The position numbers and the translations under genes are program-made. Of a stretch of DNA of 64,000 nt, positions 35,431 to 45,396 are shown in pieces. Each line of letters begins with the position of its first letter. Position 1 is the first letter of the stretch. The notes under the pieces are model-generated. The model was not told the origin of the DNA. It worked only from the letters and a program-made list of their open reading frames with translations, and made no database searches. Source of the stretch: Streptomyces lushanensis (GTDB lineage: Bacteria > Actinomycetota > Actinomycetes > Streptomycetales > Streptomycetaceae); NCBI RefSeq assembly GCF_001700515.1, contig NZ_MAUD01000009.1, positions 1 to 64,000 on the forward strand. Direction: 5' to 3'.

Positions 35431-36381
35431 TCAGAAGCCCAGTTTGCGGAGCTGTTTCGGGTCGCGTTGCCAGTCCTTGGCGACCTTGACGTGAAGGTCG
35501 AGAAAGACCGGGGTGCCGAGCAGGGCCTCGATGTGCTTGCGGGACTTGGTGCCGACCTCTTTGAGGCGCTTGCCCTTGGGGCCGATGATGATCCCCTTCT
35601 GGCTGGGGCGCTCGATGTAGACGTTCGCGTGGATGTCCAGGAGCGGCTTGTCCGCGGGGCGGTCCTCGCGCGGGAGCATCTCCTCGACCACCACCGCGAT
35701 CGAGTGCGGGAGTTCGTCCCGTACGCCTTCCAGCGCGGCCTCGCGGATGAGCTCGGCCACCATGACCTGCTCGGGCTCATCGGTGAGATCGCCCTCCGGA
35801 TAGAGCGGAGGGCTCTCGGGGAGGAGCGGGACCAGCAGGTCCGCCAGCAGACCGACCTGCTGGTCGCCGACGGCCGAGACCGGGACGATCTCCGCCCATT
35901 CCAGACCGATCTCCTTGCCGAGCTGATCGATCGCGATCAGCTGTTCGGCGAGCGTCTTGGAGTCGACGAGGTCCGTCTTGGTGACGACGGCGACCTTCGG
36001 CGTCTTCTTGATGGCCGCCAGTTCCTTGGCGATGAACCGGTCGCCGGGACCGAGCTTCTGGTCCGCGGGCAGACAGAAGCCGATCACGTCGACCTCGGCC
36101 CAGGTCGTCCGTACGACATCGTTCAGGCGCTCGCCGAGCAGGGTGCGCGGCTTGTGGAGGCCCGGGGTGTCGACCAGGATGAGCTGGGCCTCGGGGCGGT
36201 GCACGATGCCACGGACGGTGTGCCGGGTGGTCTGCGGCCGGTTCGAGGTGATGGCCACCTTCTGACCGACGAGAGCGTTCGTGAGGGTGGACTTGCCCGC
36301 GTTGGGGCGACCGACGAAGCAGGCGAAGCCCGCCCGGTGGGGGACTTCGGCTGTCTCGGGAGAGGAGGTACGAGCGCTCAT
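35431..36381 (-). CDS. era: GTPase Era
   Basis: 316 aa. Ribosome-assembly GTPase binding the 3' end of 16S rRNA. G1 GRPNAGKST, switch I PQTTRHT, G3 DTPGL, G4 TKTD, then a C-terminal KH domain (about 225-310; IIIGPKGKRLKEVGTKSRKHIE). ATG 36381 is preferred because GGGGAG lies 10 nt upstream; ATG 36390 lies too close to it. Last gene of the phoH-ybeY-CNNM-deaminase-like-era series. Confidence 0.96.
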   Translation of the reverse strand: MSARTSSPETAEVPHRAGFACFVGRPNAGKSTLTNALVGQKVAITSNRPQTTRHTVRGIVHRPEAQLILVDTPGLHKPRTLLGERLNDVVRTTWAEVDVIGFCLPADQKLGPGDRFIAKELAAIKKTPKVAVVTKTDLVDSKTLAEQLIAIDQLGKEIGLEWAEIVPVSAVGDQQVGLLADLLVPLLPESPPLYPEGDLTDEPEQVMVAELIREAALEGVRDELPHSIAVVVEEMLPREDRPADKPLLDIHANVYIERPSQKGIIIGPKGKRLKEVGTKSRKHIEALLGTPVFLDLHVKVAKDWQRDPKQLRKLGF

Positions 36382-36499
36382 GGCGCCCATTCTCCCCGAT
36401 CGTTCACGCTGCGCCGACCAGATCGGCCATGACGGTCACCATCGGGGCGTCCGCCGCGGCCGCCGGCGGACCGCCGCCGGCCGGGCCGCCGCGCGCCGG

Positions 36500-36865
36500 T
36501 CAGCCCGCCTCGACGGTCGCCCGCAGCGTGCCGTCGGGGCGCGCCACCAGGACCGGAGTCCCCGCGCCGCCCAGATCGCGCACGGCCGCGCGGTCCTCGT
36601 CGGACACCGTCTCCGTCTCGGTGACCACGGCCGCCGCCTCCAGTGAGTTCGCTCCACTGGCCACGGCCATCGCGACCGCGGTGCGCAGCGCGCTGAGCTT
36701 GAGGGAGGCCAGTTCCACGGTGCCGGCGACATACGTACGCCCGGTCTCGTCCCGTACGGCCGCGCCCTCCCGTACACCGTTACGGGCGCGGGCGCTCCGG
36801 GCCAGAGTGATGATCTTGCGGTCCTCGGGGCCGAGGCCGGCGCCGGGATCGGTGCTCTCAGTCAT
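36500..36865 (-). CDS. Degenerate cytidine deaminase-like protein
   Basis: 121 aa. Its strand and helix order (GAAVRDETGRTYVAGTVELASLKLSALRTAVAMAV in two adjoining parts) follows cytidine deaminase. The zinc site is missing: where the family has Cys-Ala-Glu this has Ser-Ala-Leu, and no Pro-Cys-x-x-Cys is present (DLGGAGTPV instead). It is therefore unlikely to deaminate cytidine. It lies between the CNNM gene and era on the same strand, a place where a cdd-type gene is common in Streptomyces. A binding or structural role is possible. Confidence 0.75.
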   Translation of the reverse strand: MTESTDPGAGLGPEDRKIITLARSARARNGVREGAAVRDETGRTYVAGTVELASLKLSALRTAVAMAVASGANSLEAAAVVTETETVSDEDRAAVRDLGGAGTPVLVARPDGTLRATVEAG

Positions 36866-37011
36866 GCGTCGAGCATAGGCAGCGGACGCGGAGCCTCCGC
36901 CGACGGGGAGACCCCGGTCGAGTCCTCGGACGTCTCGTTCAGCCCCAGGCACCAGGCCCTCAGTTCCCCCGGGGTCACGCGGCGTCCCCCGGTGTCATCC
37001 GTCCCCCGGGG

Positions 37012-38301
37012 TCACGCGGCGGGCTCCTCCTTGCGCACCGGCTCGACCAGGACCGTGACGATCTTGTTGCGGCGGCCGGCCGGGGACTCCGCCGTCAGCC
37101 GCAGACCGCGCCCGTCGGGCAGCTCCACCTCGGCGCTCGCCCCGGCGATCGGGACCCGGCCCAGCGCCTTCGCCAGCAGTCCGCCGACCGTCTCCACATC
37201 CTCGTCGTCGTACTCGTCGAGCCCGAACAGCTCGCCGAGATCACCGATGTCGAGCCGGGCCGTGACCCGGTAGGAGCCGTCGCCGATCTCCTCGACCGGC
37301 GGCAGTTCACGGTCGTACTCGTCGGTGATCTCGCCGACGATCTCCTCCAGGATGTCCTCGATCGTGACGATGCCGGCCGTGCCGCCGTACTCGTCGATGA
37401 CGACCGCGACATGGCTGCGCTCCTGCTGCATCTCGCGGAGCAGATCACCGGCGTTCTTGGTGTCCGGGACGAAGGCGGCGGGGCGCATCGCCGTGGAGAC
37501 CAGGTCGCTCTCGGAGTCCCGGTTGATATGGGTCTTTCTGACCAGGTCCTTGAGATAGACGATGCCGACCATGTCGTCCTCGTTCTCACCGGTCACCGGG
37601 ATCCGGGAGAAGCCGGAGCGCAGGGCCAGCGTCAGCGCCTGCCGGATCGTCTTGTAGCGCTCGATGCAGACCAGGTCCGTGCGCGGGACCATCACTTCCC
37701 GTACGAGGGTGTCGCCCAGCTCGAAGACGGAGTGGACCATCCGGCGCTCGTCGTCCTCGATGAGGGACTCCTGCTCGGCGAGGTCGACCAGGGCCCTCAG
37801 CTCGGCCTCGCTGGCGAACGGGCCTTTGCGGAAGCCCTTGCCCGGCGTGAGGGCGTTGCCGAGGAGGATCAGCAGCTGCGGGATCGGGCCCATGATCCGG
37901 GCGAGCGGCAGCAGCACGTACGCCGAGGCCGTCGCCGTGTTCAGCGGATGCTGACGGCCGATGGTGCGCGGCGAGACGCCCACCGCGACATACGAGACGA
38001 GGACCATCACCCCGATCGCGACGACCAGTGCCGACCAGGTCTCCTCGAACTCGTTGAGACAGACATACGTCACCAGCACTCCGGCCGCCATCTCGCAGGC
38101 GACCCGGACCAGCAGGGCCACATTCAGATAGCGCGTCGGATCGGCGGCGATCTGCTCCAGCTTGGCCGCGCCGCGCCGCCCGGAGCGGACGGCCTCGGCC
38201 GCGCGGAAGCTGGAGACCCGGGCGAGGCCCGCCTCGGCCGACGCCGCCAGCCAGGCGACGACGACCAGGGCGACCGCTCCGAGGATCAGTTGCGCGGTCA
38301 C
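37012..38301 (-). CDS. CNNM/CorC-type membrane protein (hemolysin family)
   Basis: 429 aa. N-terminal DUF21/CNNM membrane domain with three or four helices (about 1-170), two CBS domains (about 200-320; [18 protein letters not shown] and [13 protein letters not shown]...[26 protein letters not shown], split), and a CorC/HlyC C-terminal domain (about 335-415). Such proteins are linked to Mg2+ transport; the old hemolysin label has no support here. GTG start overlaps the ybeY stop by 4 bp. Confidence 0.93.
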   Translation of the reverse strand: MTAQLILGAVALVVVAWLAASAEAGLARVSSFRAAEAVRSGRRGAAKLEQIAADPTRYLNVALLVRVACEMAAGVLVTYVCLNEFEETWSALVVAIGVMVLVSYVAVGVSPRTIGRQHPLNTATASAYVLLPLARIMGPIPQLLILLGNALTPGKGFRKGPFASEAELRALVDLAEQESLIEDDERRMVHSVFELGDTLVREVMVPRTDLVCIERYKTIRQALTLALRSGFSRIPVTGENEDDMVGIVYLKDLVRKTHINRDSESDLVSTAMRPAAFVPDTKNAGDLLREMQQERSHVAVVIDEYGGTAGIVTIEDILEEIVGEITDEYDRELPPVEEIGDGSYRVTARLDIGDLGELFGLDEYDDEDVETVGGLLAKALGRVPIAGASAEVELPDGRGLRLTAESPAGRRNKIVTVLVEPVRKEEPAA

Positions 38302-38795
38302 GAGACGGTCGGCGCGGGGGACGGACCCGTGAGCCCCTGTTCGGATCGCCAGCCGTCGACGATCGCCGCCTGGAGGCCGAACATCTCGGCCTTCTCGTCC
38401 GGCACTTCGTGGTCGTAACCGAGGAGATGCAGCACACCGTGGACGGTGAGGAGCTGGAGCTCCTCGTCCATGGTGTGCCGCGTCGGGGCTTCCTCGCCCT
38501 GCTTCTTCGCCACCTCCGGACAGAGGACGATGTCACCGAGGAGCCCCTGGGGGGGCTCCTCGTCGTCCTTGACCGGCGGACGCAGCTCGTCCATCGGGAA
38601 GGACATGACATCCGTCGGACCCGGCAGATCCATCCACTGGAGGTGGAGCTGCTCCATGGCCGCCTCGTCCACCACGATCACCGACAGCTCGGAGAGCGGG
38701 TGGATACGCATCCGGGTGAGCGCGTAGCGGGCGACATCGAGGATCGCCTGCTCGTCGACCTCGGTGCCTGACTCGTTGTTGACGTCGATCGACAT
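38298..38795 (-). CDS. ybeY: Endoribonuclease YbeY
   Basis: 165 aa. rRNA maturation and ribosome-quality endoribonuclease. The zinc-binding [11 protein letters not shown] (three His) is intact, and [16 protein letters not shown] is the conserved middle segment. Located 14 bp after phoH and overlapping the CNNM gene by 4 bp, so the three genes form one translational unit. Confidence 0.96.
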   Translation of the reverse strand: MSIDVNNESGTEVDEQAILDVARYALTRMRIHPLSELSVIVVDEAAMEQLHLQWMDLPGPTDVMSFPMDELRPPVKDDEEPPQGLLGDIVLCPEVAKKQGEEAPTRHTMDEELQLLTVHGVLHLLGYDHEVPDEKAEMFGLQAAIVDGWRSEQGLTGPSPAPTVS

Positions 38796-38809
38796 GGTGC
38801 GCTCTTGTT

Positions 38810-39841
38810 CTACTTCCCGTTTCGGCCGTCGTTGCGGCTGTCGTACTGCTCGTACGCGTCGACGATACGGCCGACGAGCTTGTGCCGTACGACATCCTTC
38901 GAGGTGAGACGGGAGAAGTGCACGTCCTCCACGCCTTCCAGGATGTCCTGGACCTGGCGCAGACCGCTCTTCGTGCCACCGGGAAGGTCGACCTGGGTGA
39001 TGTCACCGGTGATGACGATCTTCGACTCGAAGCCGAGCCTCGTGAGGAACATCTTCATCTGCTCGGGGCTGGTGTTCTGGGCCTCGTCGAGAATGATGAA
39101 CGCGTCGTTGAGCGTGCGGCCCCGCATGTACGCCAGCGGCGCGACCTCGATCGTGCCCGCCGCCATCAGCCGCGGGATCGAGTCGGGGTCGAGCATGTCG
39201 TGCAGTGCGTCGTAGAGCGGGCGCAGATACGGGTCGATCTTCTCGTAGAGCGTGCCGGGCAGGAAGCCGAGCCGCTCACCCGCCTCGACGGCGGGCCTGG
39301 TCAGGATGATCCGGTTGACCTGCTTGGCCTGGAGGGCCTGGACCGCCTTGGCCATGGCGAGATAGGTCTTGCCCGTACCGGCGGGACCGATGCCGAAGAC
39401 GATCGTGTGCCGGTCGATCGCGTCGACATACCGCTTCTGGTTCAGGGTCTTGGGGCGGATGGTCCGGCCCCGGCCGGACAGGATGTTCTGGGTGAGCACC
39501 TCGGCGGGGGTCTCGGGGCCGTCCGCACCGCCGTTCTCGCTCGCCCTGAGCATGGCGATGGAACGTTCCACTGCGTCCTCCGTCATCGGCTGACCGGTGC
39601 GGAGCACCAGCATCATCTCGTCGAAAAGGCGCTGGACGAGCGCGACGTCCGCCGCGCTGCCGCTCGCACTGATCTTGTTGCCCCGGACATGGATGTCCGC
39701 GGCCGGGAACGCCTTCTCGATCACACGGAGCAGGGAATCCCCTGAGCCCAGGACCGTCACCATGGGGTGATTGGCGGGGACGGTGAAGTGGGTACGTGCC
39801 TGCCCCTCCGCGGGGGTCCGGGCTGTAGGTGTCTGAGTCAT
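38810..39841 (-). CDS. phoH: PhoH-family ATPase
   Basis: 343 aa. P-loop ATPase with [12 protein letters not shown] (Walker A, about 148-159), [23 protein letters not shown] (Walker B) and [11 protein letters not shown]. An N-terminal KH-like region (about 30-95) precedes it. PhoH proteins are putative RNA helicases or nucleases coupled to YbeY. ATG 39841 is assumed; ATG 39865 lies one base after GGGAGG and is an alternative. First gene of the ybeY unit. Confidence 0.94.
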   Translation of the reverse strand: MTQTPTARTPAEGQARTHFTVPANHPMVTVLGSGDSLLRVIEKAFPAADIHVRGNKISASGSAADVALVQRLFDEMMLVLRTGQPMTEDAVERSIAMLRASENGGADGPETPAEVLTQNILSGRGRTIRPKTLNQKRYVDAIDRHTIVFGIGPAGTGKTYLAMAKAVQALQAKQVNRIILTRPAVEAGERLGFLPGTLYEKIDPYLRPLYDALHDMLDPDSIPRLMAAGTIEVAPLAYMRGRTLNDAFIILDEAQNTSPEQMKMFLTRLGFESKIVITGDITQVDLPGGTKSGLRQVQDILEGVEDVHFSRLTSKDVVRHKLVGRIVDAYEQYDSRNDGRNGK

Positions 39842-40059
39842 GGGCCGGCGCTGTGGCCTGCGCATACCTCCCGTTGCAGGGTTCTCGCTGCTCGACAACC
39901 TCTGAGGTACCAGCGTACGGCTCCGCGCTGACAAGCCCCAGGGCTTTTACCCGTGCCGTTCCTGAACCTTGTGGGACACGCCGGGCAAGCCCGCGGTACG
40001 CGCCGGGAAGCGGACGCCCACGACGGGCGTCCGCGGCGGCCGTCCGCGCCGGCCCGCGC

Positions 40060-41196
40060 TCAGCCCGAGCGGCCGAAACCGATGGTCGGTACGGCCCTGC
40101 GCAGCGGCCACGGCCTGCTCGGCGCGGGCAGCAGCTCCTCCAGGAAGGCGTAGCGTCGCAGCGCCGCCGGATCCTGGTCCGAGCAGGCCTGTACGTACTG
40201 CCACCAGGCCGCGACCTCCGACCAGCCGGGCGCGGAGAGCGAGCCGCCGAACTCCTGGACCGAGAGCGCGGCGGTCAGCCCGGCGAAGGCCAGCCGGTCC
40301 GCCAGCGGCCAGTCGGCGAGCGTGCCGGTGACATAGCCCGCCACGAAGACGTCGCCCGCGCCCGTCGGGTCCAGGGCTTCCACCGCGATGGCCGGCACCT
40401 CGGCGGTCTCGCCGGTGGCGCCGTCCACTGCGTACGCGCCCTCGGCGCCCAGCGTGACGACGGCGACCGGCACCCGCTCGGCGAGCAGCCGCGCGGCTGC
40501 CCGGGGACAGTCGGTGCGGGTGTAGCGCATGGCCTCCTCGGCGTTGGGCAGGAAGGCCTCGCAGTGCTCCAGATCGGCCAGCCCCGCGAGATCCCAGCGG
40601 CCCGACTCGTCCCAGCCGACGTCGGCGAAGATCCGCGCGCCGCGGCGGACGGCGCGGGCGATCCATTCGTCGCGGCGGCCCGGGGTGAGCGCGGCGACGG
40701 CGGCGCGGGCGCGCGGCGGGCACTCCGGGAGGGCGTCCTCGGGCGGCGGGGCCTCGTGGCCGTGCGAGACCATCGTCCGCTCGCCCTCGTAGGCCATGGA
40801 GACCGTGACGGGCGAGTGCCAGCCGGGGACGGTGCGGGAGCGGGACAGGTCGACGCCCTCGCCCTGCTCCAACGCGTCCCAGCAGTACTCGCCGTAGTGG
40901 TCGTCGCCGAAGGCCGCCGCGAGCGAGGTGTGCAGTCCGAGGCGGGCGAGCGCGGTGGCCATGTTGGCGATCCCGCCGGGGCTCGATCCCATGCCGCGCG
41001 CCCAGGACTCCGTACCGCGTACGGGCGCGCTGTCCAGGCCCGTGAAGATGATGTCGAGGAAGACCGTGCCCGTCAGATAGACGTCGCAGTCCGGATCGTC
41101 CGGGGCACGCAGCGCGCCGAGGGGATCGACATGCGCGCCGGCATGTGCGGCGTGTTCCGCGGTGTGCTCCAGCGGGTCTCCATTGGGTGTGATCAC
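40060..41196 (-). CDS. PfkB-family carbohydrate kinase
   Basis: 378 aa, ribokinase-like fold. It has GTVFLDIIFTGL, GGIANMATALARLG (substrate loop), and the C-terminal anion-hole motif LDPTGAGDVFVAGYV with the catalytic Asp. The substrate is probably a sugar or nucleoside. GTG start with GGGAG 6 nt upstream. About 40 residues precede the domain, and a tail (SRPWPLRRAV) of 40 follows. It stands between rnz and phoH; an AT-rich palindrome upstream (41316-41337) suggests its own control. Confidence 0.88.
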   Translation of the reverse strand: MITPNGDPLEHTAEHAAHAGAHVDPLGALRAPDDPDCDVYLTGTVFLDIIFTGLDSAPVRGTESWARGMGSSPGGIANMATALARLGLHTSLAAAFGDDHYGEYCWDALEQGEGVDLSRSRTVPGWHSPVTVSMAYEGERTMVSHGHEAPPPEDALPECPPRARAAVAALTPGRRDEWIARAVRRGARIFADVGWDESGRWDLAGLADLEHCEAFLPNAEEAMRYTRTDCPRAAARLLAERVPVAVVTLGAEGAYAVDGATGETAEVPAIAVEALDPTGAGDVFVAGYVTGTLADWPLADRLAFAGLTAALSVQEFGGSLSAPGWSEVAAWWQYVQACSDQDPAALRRYAFLEELLPAPSRPWPLRRAVPTIGFGRSG

Positions 41197-41315
41197 GGCG
41201 GGCTCCCGATCGCGTGCGGATCCGGACAGTCTGCCCGATCCTCGGCGCCGGGGCTGACGCCCGGGATCCCCATGACGGCTGTGTTCACTTCAGCTCGATG
41301 CCATAGCGCATTCAG

Positions 41316-41337
41316 TCGAAACTTGATCAATTTCCGA
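41316..41337. promoter_or_regulatory. Palindromic candidate operator upstream of the PfkB kinase gene
   Basis: A 22-bp near-palindrome: TCGAAA and TTTCCGA flank the perfect core TTGATCAA. It sits in an AT-rich island (41300-41375), unusual in this window, that also holds CGATCG twice. 120 bp upstream of the kinase GTG. Confidence 0.45.
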
Positions 41338-41415
41338 TCGGTTCACCATGAAGAATCGATCGAAATATGACCGACATCGACCGGATCTCTGACCGGATCT
41401 CGGCCCGCGCCGGTC

Positions 41416-42324
41416 TCAGCCGGAGCGCTTCGGCAGCGGCACCCGCACCAGGTCGGCGGCGACGGTCAGTTCACCGTCGAACCCGGCCGCCCGCGCCTGC
41501 CGCTCGAACTCGTCGGGGTCGCCGTAGCGCTGCGAGAAGTGCGTCAGTACGAGATGCCGTACGCCCGCCTCGTGGGCCGCCCGGCCCGCCTGGCCCGCCG
41601 TGAGATGGCCGTGCTCGCTCGCCAGCCGCTCGTCCTCGTCGAGGAACGTCGACTCGATGACCAGCAGATCGCACCCCTCGGCCAGCGTCCGCACGCCGGG
41701 ACAGAGCCGGGTGTCCATGACGAAGGCGAACCGCTGGCCTCTGCGCGTCTCGCTGACGTCGTCCAGCGACACCCCGTTCAGCGAGCCCTCGCGCTGGAGA
41801 CGGCCCACGTCGGGGCCCGCGATACCGTGCTCGGCCAGCAGCGCCGGAAGCATCCGCCGCCCGTCGGGCTCGATCAGCCGATAACCGTACGACTCGACGG
41901 GGTGGGAGAGCCGGTGCGCCTCCAGGGTGTACGCGGGCGTCCGCGCCAGCACTCCGTCGCCGGTGACCGGCGCCTCGGTCAGCGGGACGGTCTCGCGGTA
42001 GGCCGTCGCGTACCGCAGCCGTTCGAAGAAGTGCTGTCCGCTCGCCGGGTAGTGCGCGGTGACGGGATGCGGCACCTGGTCGAGATTGATCCGCTGGACG
42101 ACTCCGGCCAGACCGAGCGAGTGATCACCGTGGAAGTGCGTGACACAGATCCGGTCGATGTCGTGCGCGGCCACCCCGGCGCGCAGCATCTGGCGCTGCG
42201 TGCCCTCGCCAGGGTCGAAGAGCAGGCCCTCGCCGTCCCAGCGCAGCAGATAGCCGTTGTGGTTGCGGTGGCGGGTGGGCACCTGGCTGGCGGTGCCGAG
42301 CACCACCAGTTCTCGTACGGACAA
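41416..42324 (-). CDS. rnz: Ribonuclease Z
   Basis: 302 aa. tRNA 3'-processing endonuclease of the beta-lactamase fold. [11 protein letters not shown] is the zinc motif; [20 protein letters not shown] and [12 protein letters not shown] lie at the N-terminus, [14 protein letters not shown]-like [12 protein letters not shown] and [12 protein letters not shown] near the C-terminus. TTG start, 5 bp after the HIT gene stop, suggests coupling. A later GTG pair at codons 7-8 is too far into the first strand to be the start. Confidence 0.94.
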   Translation of the reverse strand: MSVRELVVLGTASQVPTRHRNHNGYLLRWDGEGLLFDPGEGTQRQMLRAGVAAHDIDRICVTHFHGDHSLGLAGVVQRINLDQVPHPVTAHYPASGQHFFERLRYATAYRETVPLTEAPVTGDGVLARTPAYTLEAHRLSHPVESYGYRLIEPDGRRMLPALLAEHGIAGPDVGRLQREGSLNGVSLDDVSETRRGQRFAFVMDTRLCPGVRTLAEGCDLLVIESTFLDEDERLASEHGHLTAGQAGRAAHEAGVRHLVLTHFSQRYGDPDEFERQARAAGFDGELTVAADLVRVPLPKRSG

Positions 42325-42329
42325 GGCGC

Positions 42330-42689
42330 CTACCCGGGAGGCCAGTTGAAGCCGCGACCGCCCAGCACATGGGCATGGGCGTGGAAGACGGTCTGACCGG
42401 CGCCCGCGCCGGTGTTGAAGACGATCCGGTAGCCGCTGCCGTCGGTCTTGTCCTCGACGGCGACCGCCGCCGCCTCGCGCAGCACGTCGGCGGCGACACC
42501 CGGCTCGGCCGCGGCGAGGCTGCCCGCGTCCGGGTAGTGCACCCGGGGGATGACCAGGACATGGGTCGGGGCCTGCGGATTGATGTCACGGAAGGCGACG
42601 GTGGTCTCGGTCTCCCGGACGACGGTGGCGGGCACCTCCCCCGAGACGATCTTGCAGAACAGGCAGTCGGCCTGTGGTTCTCCGGCCAT
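42330..42689 (-). CDS. HIT-family nucleotide hydrolase
   Basis: 119 aa. Histidine triad [10 protein letters not shown] near the C-terminus, [16 protein letters not shown] at the N-terminus and [17 protein letters not shown] in the middle. HIT proteins of this HINT type hydrolyse AMP-lysine or similar purine phosphoramidates. Followed by rnz after 5 bp. Confidence 0.94.
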   Translation of the reverse strand: MAGEPQADCLFCKIVSGEVPATVVRETETTVAFRDINPQAPTHVLVIPRVHYPDAGSLAAAEPGVAADVLREAAAVAVEDKTDGSGYRIVFNTGAGAGQTVFHAHAHVLGGRGFNWPPG

Positions 42690-42740
42690 GATCCGGGCCC
42701 TCCTCGACGCCGCCGGTGATCCGTTCGCTACGGACGCATG

Positions 42741-43820
42741 CTATCCGTCCACGGGCCGCCGTCTGTTGAGAGCCGCCCTGCTGAGCCAGTACGTGAGAAG
42801 CATCCCCCAGAACAGGGGCACGCCCAGTCCGCCGACCAGGCCCGCGCCCGCCGCGGGCAGGGCCACCACGGCCGCCGAGTGCAGCCCCAGCAGTCCGACG
42901 GACACGGCCATCGCCACCACGGGCGGGCAGCGGCGGGCCAGCAGCAGCATCGTCCCGCGCAGCCGCGCGGGCACCCGCCGCCGTGTCCACAGCGCCCATC
43001 CCGCCCAGAGGGCCACGAGCGCGAGGGCGGCGGCCAGTTGGGCCGCCAGGGCGCCGGTCCCGATGTCGCCGGTGCGCGGGCCGACCGTGCCGAGGACGGA
43101 GACCACGAGCCCGGCCAGCGCGACCCAGCGGGCGCCCGCCGCCACGCCCCAGGCCATGGACTCCAGGTTGAACCGGGCGTCCCGGTCCGCCGTGTCGAGG
43201 GCGGCGGCCGTGGCGAACCCCTCCGCCGCCGCGCTCCACGCGCCGCGCCGCCGCCATCGCTGCCCCATGCTCAGCATCGCCAGGTTGTTGTGTGCCTCGC
43301 TGCTCTGCGGATTGAGGCGCAGCGCGGTGCGGTAGGCGAGTTCGGCGGTACGGAAGTCACGCAGCCGGTGGGCGGTGACCCCGACGAGGAAGTGCGCGGC
43401 GTCGTGCTCCGGGGCGAGCTCGGCGGCCCGGCCCGCGACGGCGTACGCCTCCTGGCGGCGGGAGCGGTCGCCGGAGCGGTCCAGGACCCAGGCGAGCGCC
43501 TGGTACGCGCCCCAGAAGAACGGCGCGAGCCGGATCGACTCACGGGCCGCCGCCTCCGCCTCGGCGTACCGGCCCGCGCCGGTGAGCAGCTCGGCGCGCA
43601 CGATCCAGGCGGAGAGCCGGCGCGGATCGGCGCGCAGCGCCTCGTCCACCGCGCGCAGCGCCTCGGCGCGGTCGCCGAGCGCGTGGGTGCAGCGGGCGAG
43701 CAGGACCCAGGCGCGCGCGTCGCCCGGGTGTTCGGCGAGATGGGCGGACACGGTGGCGGCGGCCTGCTCGTGACGGCCCATCTCATGCAGCGCGTCGGCC
43801 CGCTTCAGCGCCTCGCTCAC
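42741..43820 (-). CDS. TPR-repeat membrane protein
   Basis: 359 aa. Residues 1-215 are tetratricopeptide-like helical repeats (ALHEMGRHEQAAATVSAHLAEHPGD; AWVLLARCTHALGDRAEALRAVDEAL and further units). The C-terminal 140 residues hold three or four hydrophobic segments (WVALAGLVVSVLGTVG; LAAALALVALWAGWALW; VVAMAVSVGLLGLHS; GLVGGLGVPLFWGMLL). GTG start without a clear ribosome site, 49 bp after the AAA-ATPase gene, so likely co-transcribed. No named family recognised. Confidence 0.82.
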   Translation of the reverse strand: MSEALKRADALHEMGRHEQAAATVSAHLAEHPGDARAWVLLARCTHALGDRAEALRAVDEALRADPRRLSAWIVRAELLTGAGRYAEAEAAARESIRLAPFFWGAYQALAWVLDRSGDRSRRQEAYAVAGRAAELAPEHDAAHFLVGVTAHRLRDFRTAELAYRTALRLNPQSSEAHNNLAMLSMGQRWRRRGAWSAAAEGFATAAALDTADRDARFNLESMAWGVAAGARWVALAGLVVSVLGTVGPRTGDIGTGALAAQLAAALALVALWAGWALWTRRRVPARLRGTMLLLARRCPPVVAMAVSVGLLGLHSAAVVALPAAGAGLVGGLGVPLFWGMLLTYWLSRAALNRRRPVDG

Positions 43821-43869
43821 CGCGGACGGCCGGCGGCGGCACGGCCCATGGCGCCGGGGCGGCCCGTGC

Positions 43870-45213
43870 TCACAGCTTCCGCTTCTTCTTCAGATAGGCC
43901 AGGAGATCGTCGTACACACCGCCGTCGTTGGCGAACATGGCGACATTGCGGGCCGCCGCGAACCAGGGCTCCGTGGACGGCCGCACGTCCTTGGCCGCCG
44001 CCAGCAGGTCCGTCATATTGATCATGCGGACCGTACCGGTTCGGGCCGAGTCGAGCAGCGCGCTCTCCGCGGCGGAGTCGCACAGATGGGCGAGATCGGC
44101 GCCGGAGAAGTCCTCGGTGACCTTGACCAGCCTGGCCAGGTCCACGGATTCGATGGGCCGGTCGCGCAGGTGGTATCCGAGGATCGCCTCACGGGCGGGC
44201 GCGTCGGGCGGCAGGACGAGCAGGGTGCGGTCGAGCCGTCCCGGCCTGCGCAGCGCGAGGTCCACGTCCCAGGGGACATTGGTGGCGGCGAGCACGAACA
44301 CGCCCTCGTTGACGGCGTCCACGCCGTCGAGCTCGGTGAGGAGCTGGTTCACGGTGTTGCGCATCCCGCTGTGGTGCGTACGGCTCCGCTTGGCGCCCAG
44401 CGCGTCCAGCTCGTCCAGGAACACCACGCAGGGCGCCTGACGGCGGGCGGTCTCGAACACCTCGTGCATGTTGCGCTCGGAGTTGCCGATCCACATGTCC
44501 AGTACGTCGTTGACCGACACGGACAGGAATCCGGCACCCAGTTCGCCCGCGACGGCCCGCGCGACAAAGGTCTTCCCGCAGCCGGGAGGACCGTAAAGAA
44601 GCAGGCCGCCGCGCAGGCTCTTGCCGAACAGCCTGCGCAGTTCGGGATTGCGCAGGGGGGCGAGGAAGGCGGCTTCGAGGCGGTCCTTGACCTCCCGCAT
44701 CCCGCCGACGTCGGCGAGGGTCACGGAGCCGGGCGCGTCGATGTCCCAGGCGGGGACGGAGCCGGCGTCACCGCGGCCGTCGGCGGCGAGAGGGGCCTCG
44801 GTGGCCGGGAGGTCCGCGGGCCGCTCGGAGGTGACGAAGCGCGGCGGGATTGCGTCCTCGATCTGCCGCTCGGCCGCCGTCCAGTCGAATCCGCCCGGCC
44901 CGGAGGGCGGTTGAGGCGGAACGCCCGTCTCCGCGGGGGCCGCCGGGGCCACGGGCGCGGCGGGAACCGCGGGCACGGTCGGCACGGCAGGCGCGGCAGG
45001 CGCTGCCGGCGCGCCCATCGCGCGCAGCATCAACGCCCGCGCGTCGGCGTCCCCCGGCGCGTGCTGAAGCGCCACGGCCGCCTCGGTGACCGCCCGCTCC
45101 GCGTGGCCCGCGGCGAGCAGCAGTTCGGCGAGATGGAGCCGGAGCGGCACATCGTCGGGAGCCGCGGCGACGGCGGCGCGCAGGCTCCGGATCAGCGGAG
45201 ACTCGTCGGACAT
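43870..45213 (-). CDS. AAA+ ATPase with N-terminal TPR-like repeats
   Basis: 447 aa. N-terminal TPR-like helices (about 5-65), an Ala/Pro/Val-rich linker (about 70-120), then one AAA+ module (about 165-420): VGGMREVKDRLEAAFLAPLRNPE, Walker A GPPGCGKT, pore-like DMWIGNSERNM, Walker B CVVFLDELDAL, sensor 1 AATN, arginine finger ALRRPGRLD, sensor 2 GADL. The module is CDC48/FtsH-like, but no protease domain is present. Upstream of the TPR membrane protein gene on the same strand; together they may form a membrane-linked remodelling pair. Confidence 0.88.
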   Translation of the reverse strand: MSDESPLIRSLRAAVAAAPDDVPLRLHLAELLLAAGHAERAVTEAAVALQHAPGDADARALMLRAMGAPAAPAAPAVPTVPAVPAAPVAPAAPAETGVPPQPPSGPGGFDWTAAERQIEDAIPPRFVTSERPADLPATEAPLAADGRGDAGSVPAWDIDAPGSVTLADVGGMREVKDRLEAAFLAPLRNPELRRLFGKSLRGGLLLYGPPGCGKTFVARAVAGELGAGFLSVSVNDVLDMWIGNSERNMHEVFETARRQAPCVVFLDELDALGAKRSRTHHSGMRNTVNQLLTELDGVDAVNEGVFVLAATNVPWDVDLALRRPGRLDRTLLVLPPDAPAREAILGYHLRDRPIESVDLARLVKVTEDFSGADLAHLCDSAAESALLDSARTGTVRMINMTDLLAAAKDVRPSTEPWFAAARNVAMFANDGGVYDDLLAYLKKKRKL

Positions 45214-45325
45214 ACCGTCAGCCTACGAAGCGGCGGTGGGCCGCTGTCCAGCGGGTGGCGAGTACGGGCCGCGATGGTTGGGCGCCGTGGAGAGCGGCGG
45301 CGGGCGGTGAGCGGCGGGCTTCGCC

Positions 45326-45358
45326 GTACGGGCCCGGGCGACAGGTCCCGGGCCGTAC
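45326..45358 (-). terminator. Terminator of rsmE
   Basis: GTACGG/CCGTAC and CCCGGG/CCCGGG stem with one bulged G (45326-45338 with 45347-45358), about 40 bp downstream of the rsmE stop. Confidence 0.5.
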
Positions 45359-45396
45359 CCCCTCAGGCCCGCGTGGCGCTCAAGCCCGCGTACGGC

